Positions 5,449 through 5,501 of a DNA stretch of 5,501 nucleotides are shown here, piece after piece (the first letter of the stretch is position 1; each line of letters begins with the position of its first letter). Under the pieces are notes generated by a model. The model saw only the letters and a program-made list of their open reading frames with translations, was not told where the DNA came from and searched no databases. A program made the translations under genes and the position numbers. Source of the DNA: an uncultured Phycisphaerales bacterium (lineage in GTDB: Bacteria; Planctomycetota; Phycisphaerae; Phycisphaerales; SM1A02); assembly GCA_946886375.1 (NCBI GenBank), contig CAMPIL010000247.1, forward strand, positions 1 through 5,501, in the 5' to 3' direction.

Positions 5449-5501
5449 TACTGCACCTCGCGGCGCGAAGTCGAAGCGCTGTCGGAGTGGCTGTCGGCCA
5501 C
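5448..5501 (-). CDS. possible 3' tail of an upstream gene ending at TAG in TAGTG
   Basis: In the frame one step off paaC, the minus strand encodes VADSHSDSASTSRREVQ followed by TAG, whose last base is the first base of the paaC GTG. Of the 16 codons after the first, 14 end in G or C, as in neighbouring genes, against 10 of 17 in the paaC frame over the same bases. That suggests coding in this frame and a coupled stop-start. The peptide is too short to identify. Position in a paa cluster would predict paaB or paaA, but I do not recognise either C-terminus. It may also be paaC sequence shifted by an indel. Confidence 0.3.
   Translation of the reverse strand: MADSHSDSASTSRREVQ

Noticed and set aside
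5368..5501. Plus-strand peptide ending VRDFILLHYCTSRREVEALSEWLSA, which recalls the RDFI-LHY motif of tryptophan halogenases
   Set aside because: The RVRDFI part is exactly the reverse complement of the conserved DEIAHA of PaaC, so the likeness is most simply a coincidence. It could only be revived if sequence beyond the edge showed a plus-strand gene.

Overview
All recognisable genes in this window lie on the minus strand, so the biology reads from right to left. The DNA is GC-rich with strong G/C preference at third codon positions. The window looks like a chromosomal metabolic locus of a Gram-negative environmental bacterium. The CxxxxC redox motif of the dihydrolipoyl dehydrogenase ([13 protein letters not shown]), the Gram-positive/planctomycete-style E1 alpha + E1 beta architecture, the lack of Shine-Dalgarno sequences at most starts and the AACCAC-type intergenic palindromes suggest Planctomycetota (perhaps Phycisphaerae-like). 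This is a recollection-based guess, not a determination.

Layout in transcription order: a possible tail of an upstream gene (5501-5448); phenylacetyl-CoA epoxidase subunit paaC (5448-4786, possibly lacking its N-terminus); paaD (4707-4159); the 2-oxoacid (pyruvate-type) dehydrogenase complex genes E1 alpha (4066-2849), E1 beta (2770-1787) and E2 with one lipoyl domain (1705-284); and the first 58 codons of E3, dihydrolipoyl dehydrogenase (176 to the left edge). Gaps between genes are 78, 92, 78, 81 and 107 bases. No stretch longer than 300 bases lacks a gene.

The E1-E2-E3 set forms one complex that decarboxylates a 2-oxoacid, transfers the acyl group via lipoyl-lysine to CoA, and regenerates the lipoyl group with FAD/NAD. 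PaaC and PaaD belong to the aerobic phenylacetyl-CoA pathway: PaaC is part of the ring-epoxidising oxygenase and PaaD is thought to help assemble its metal cofactors. The adjacency raises a testable idea that the complex may supply phenylacetyl-CoA from phenylpyruvate, although ordinary pyruvate dehydrogenase is the default reading.

The least ordinary content is non-coding. Every intergenic gap carries a hairpin, a palindrome or a short tandem repeat. Two gaps hold degenerate copies of what look like dispersed palindromic repeats, and a further palindrome plus a CCCTCTCCCC-like repeat is translated inside the E2 linker. I found no mobile element with a transposase, no RNA gene, no CRISPR array and no defence system.
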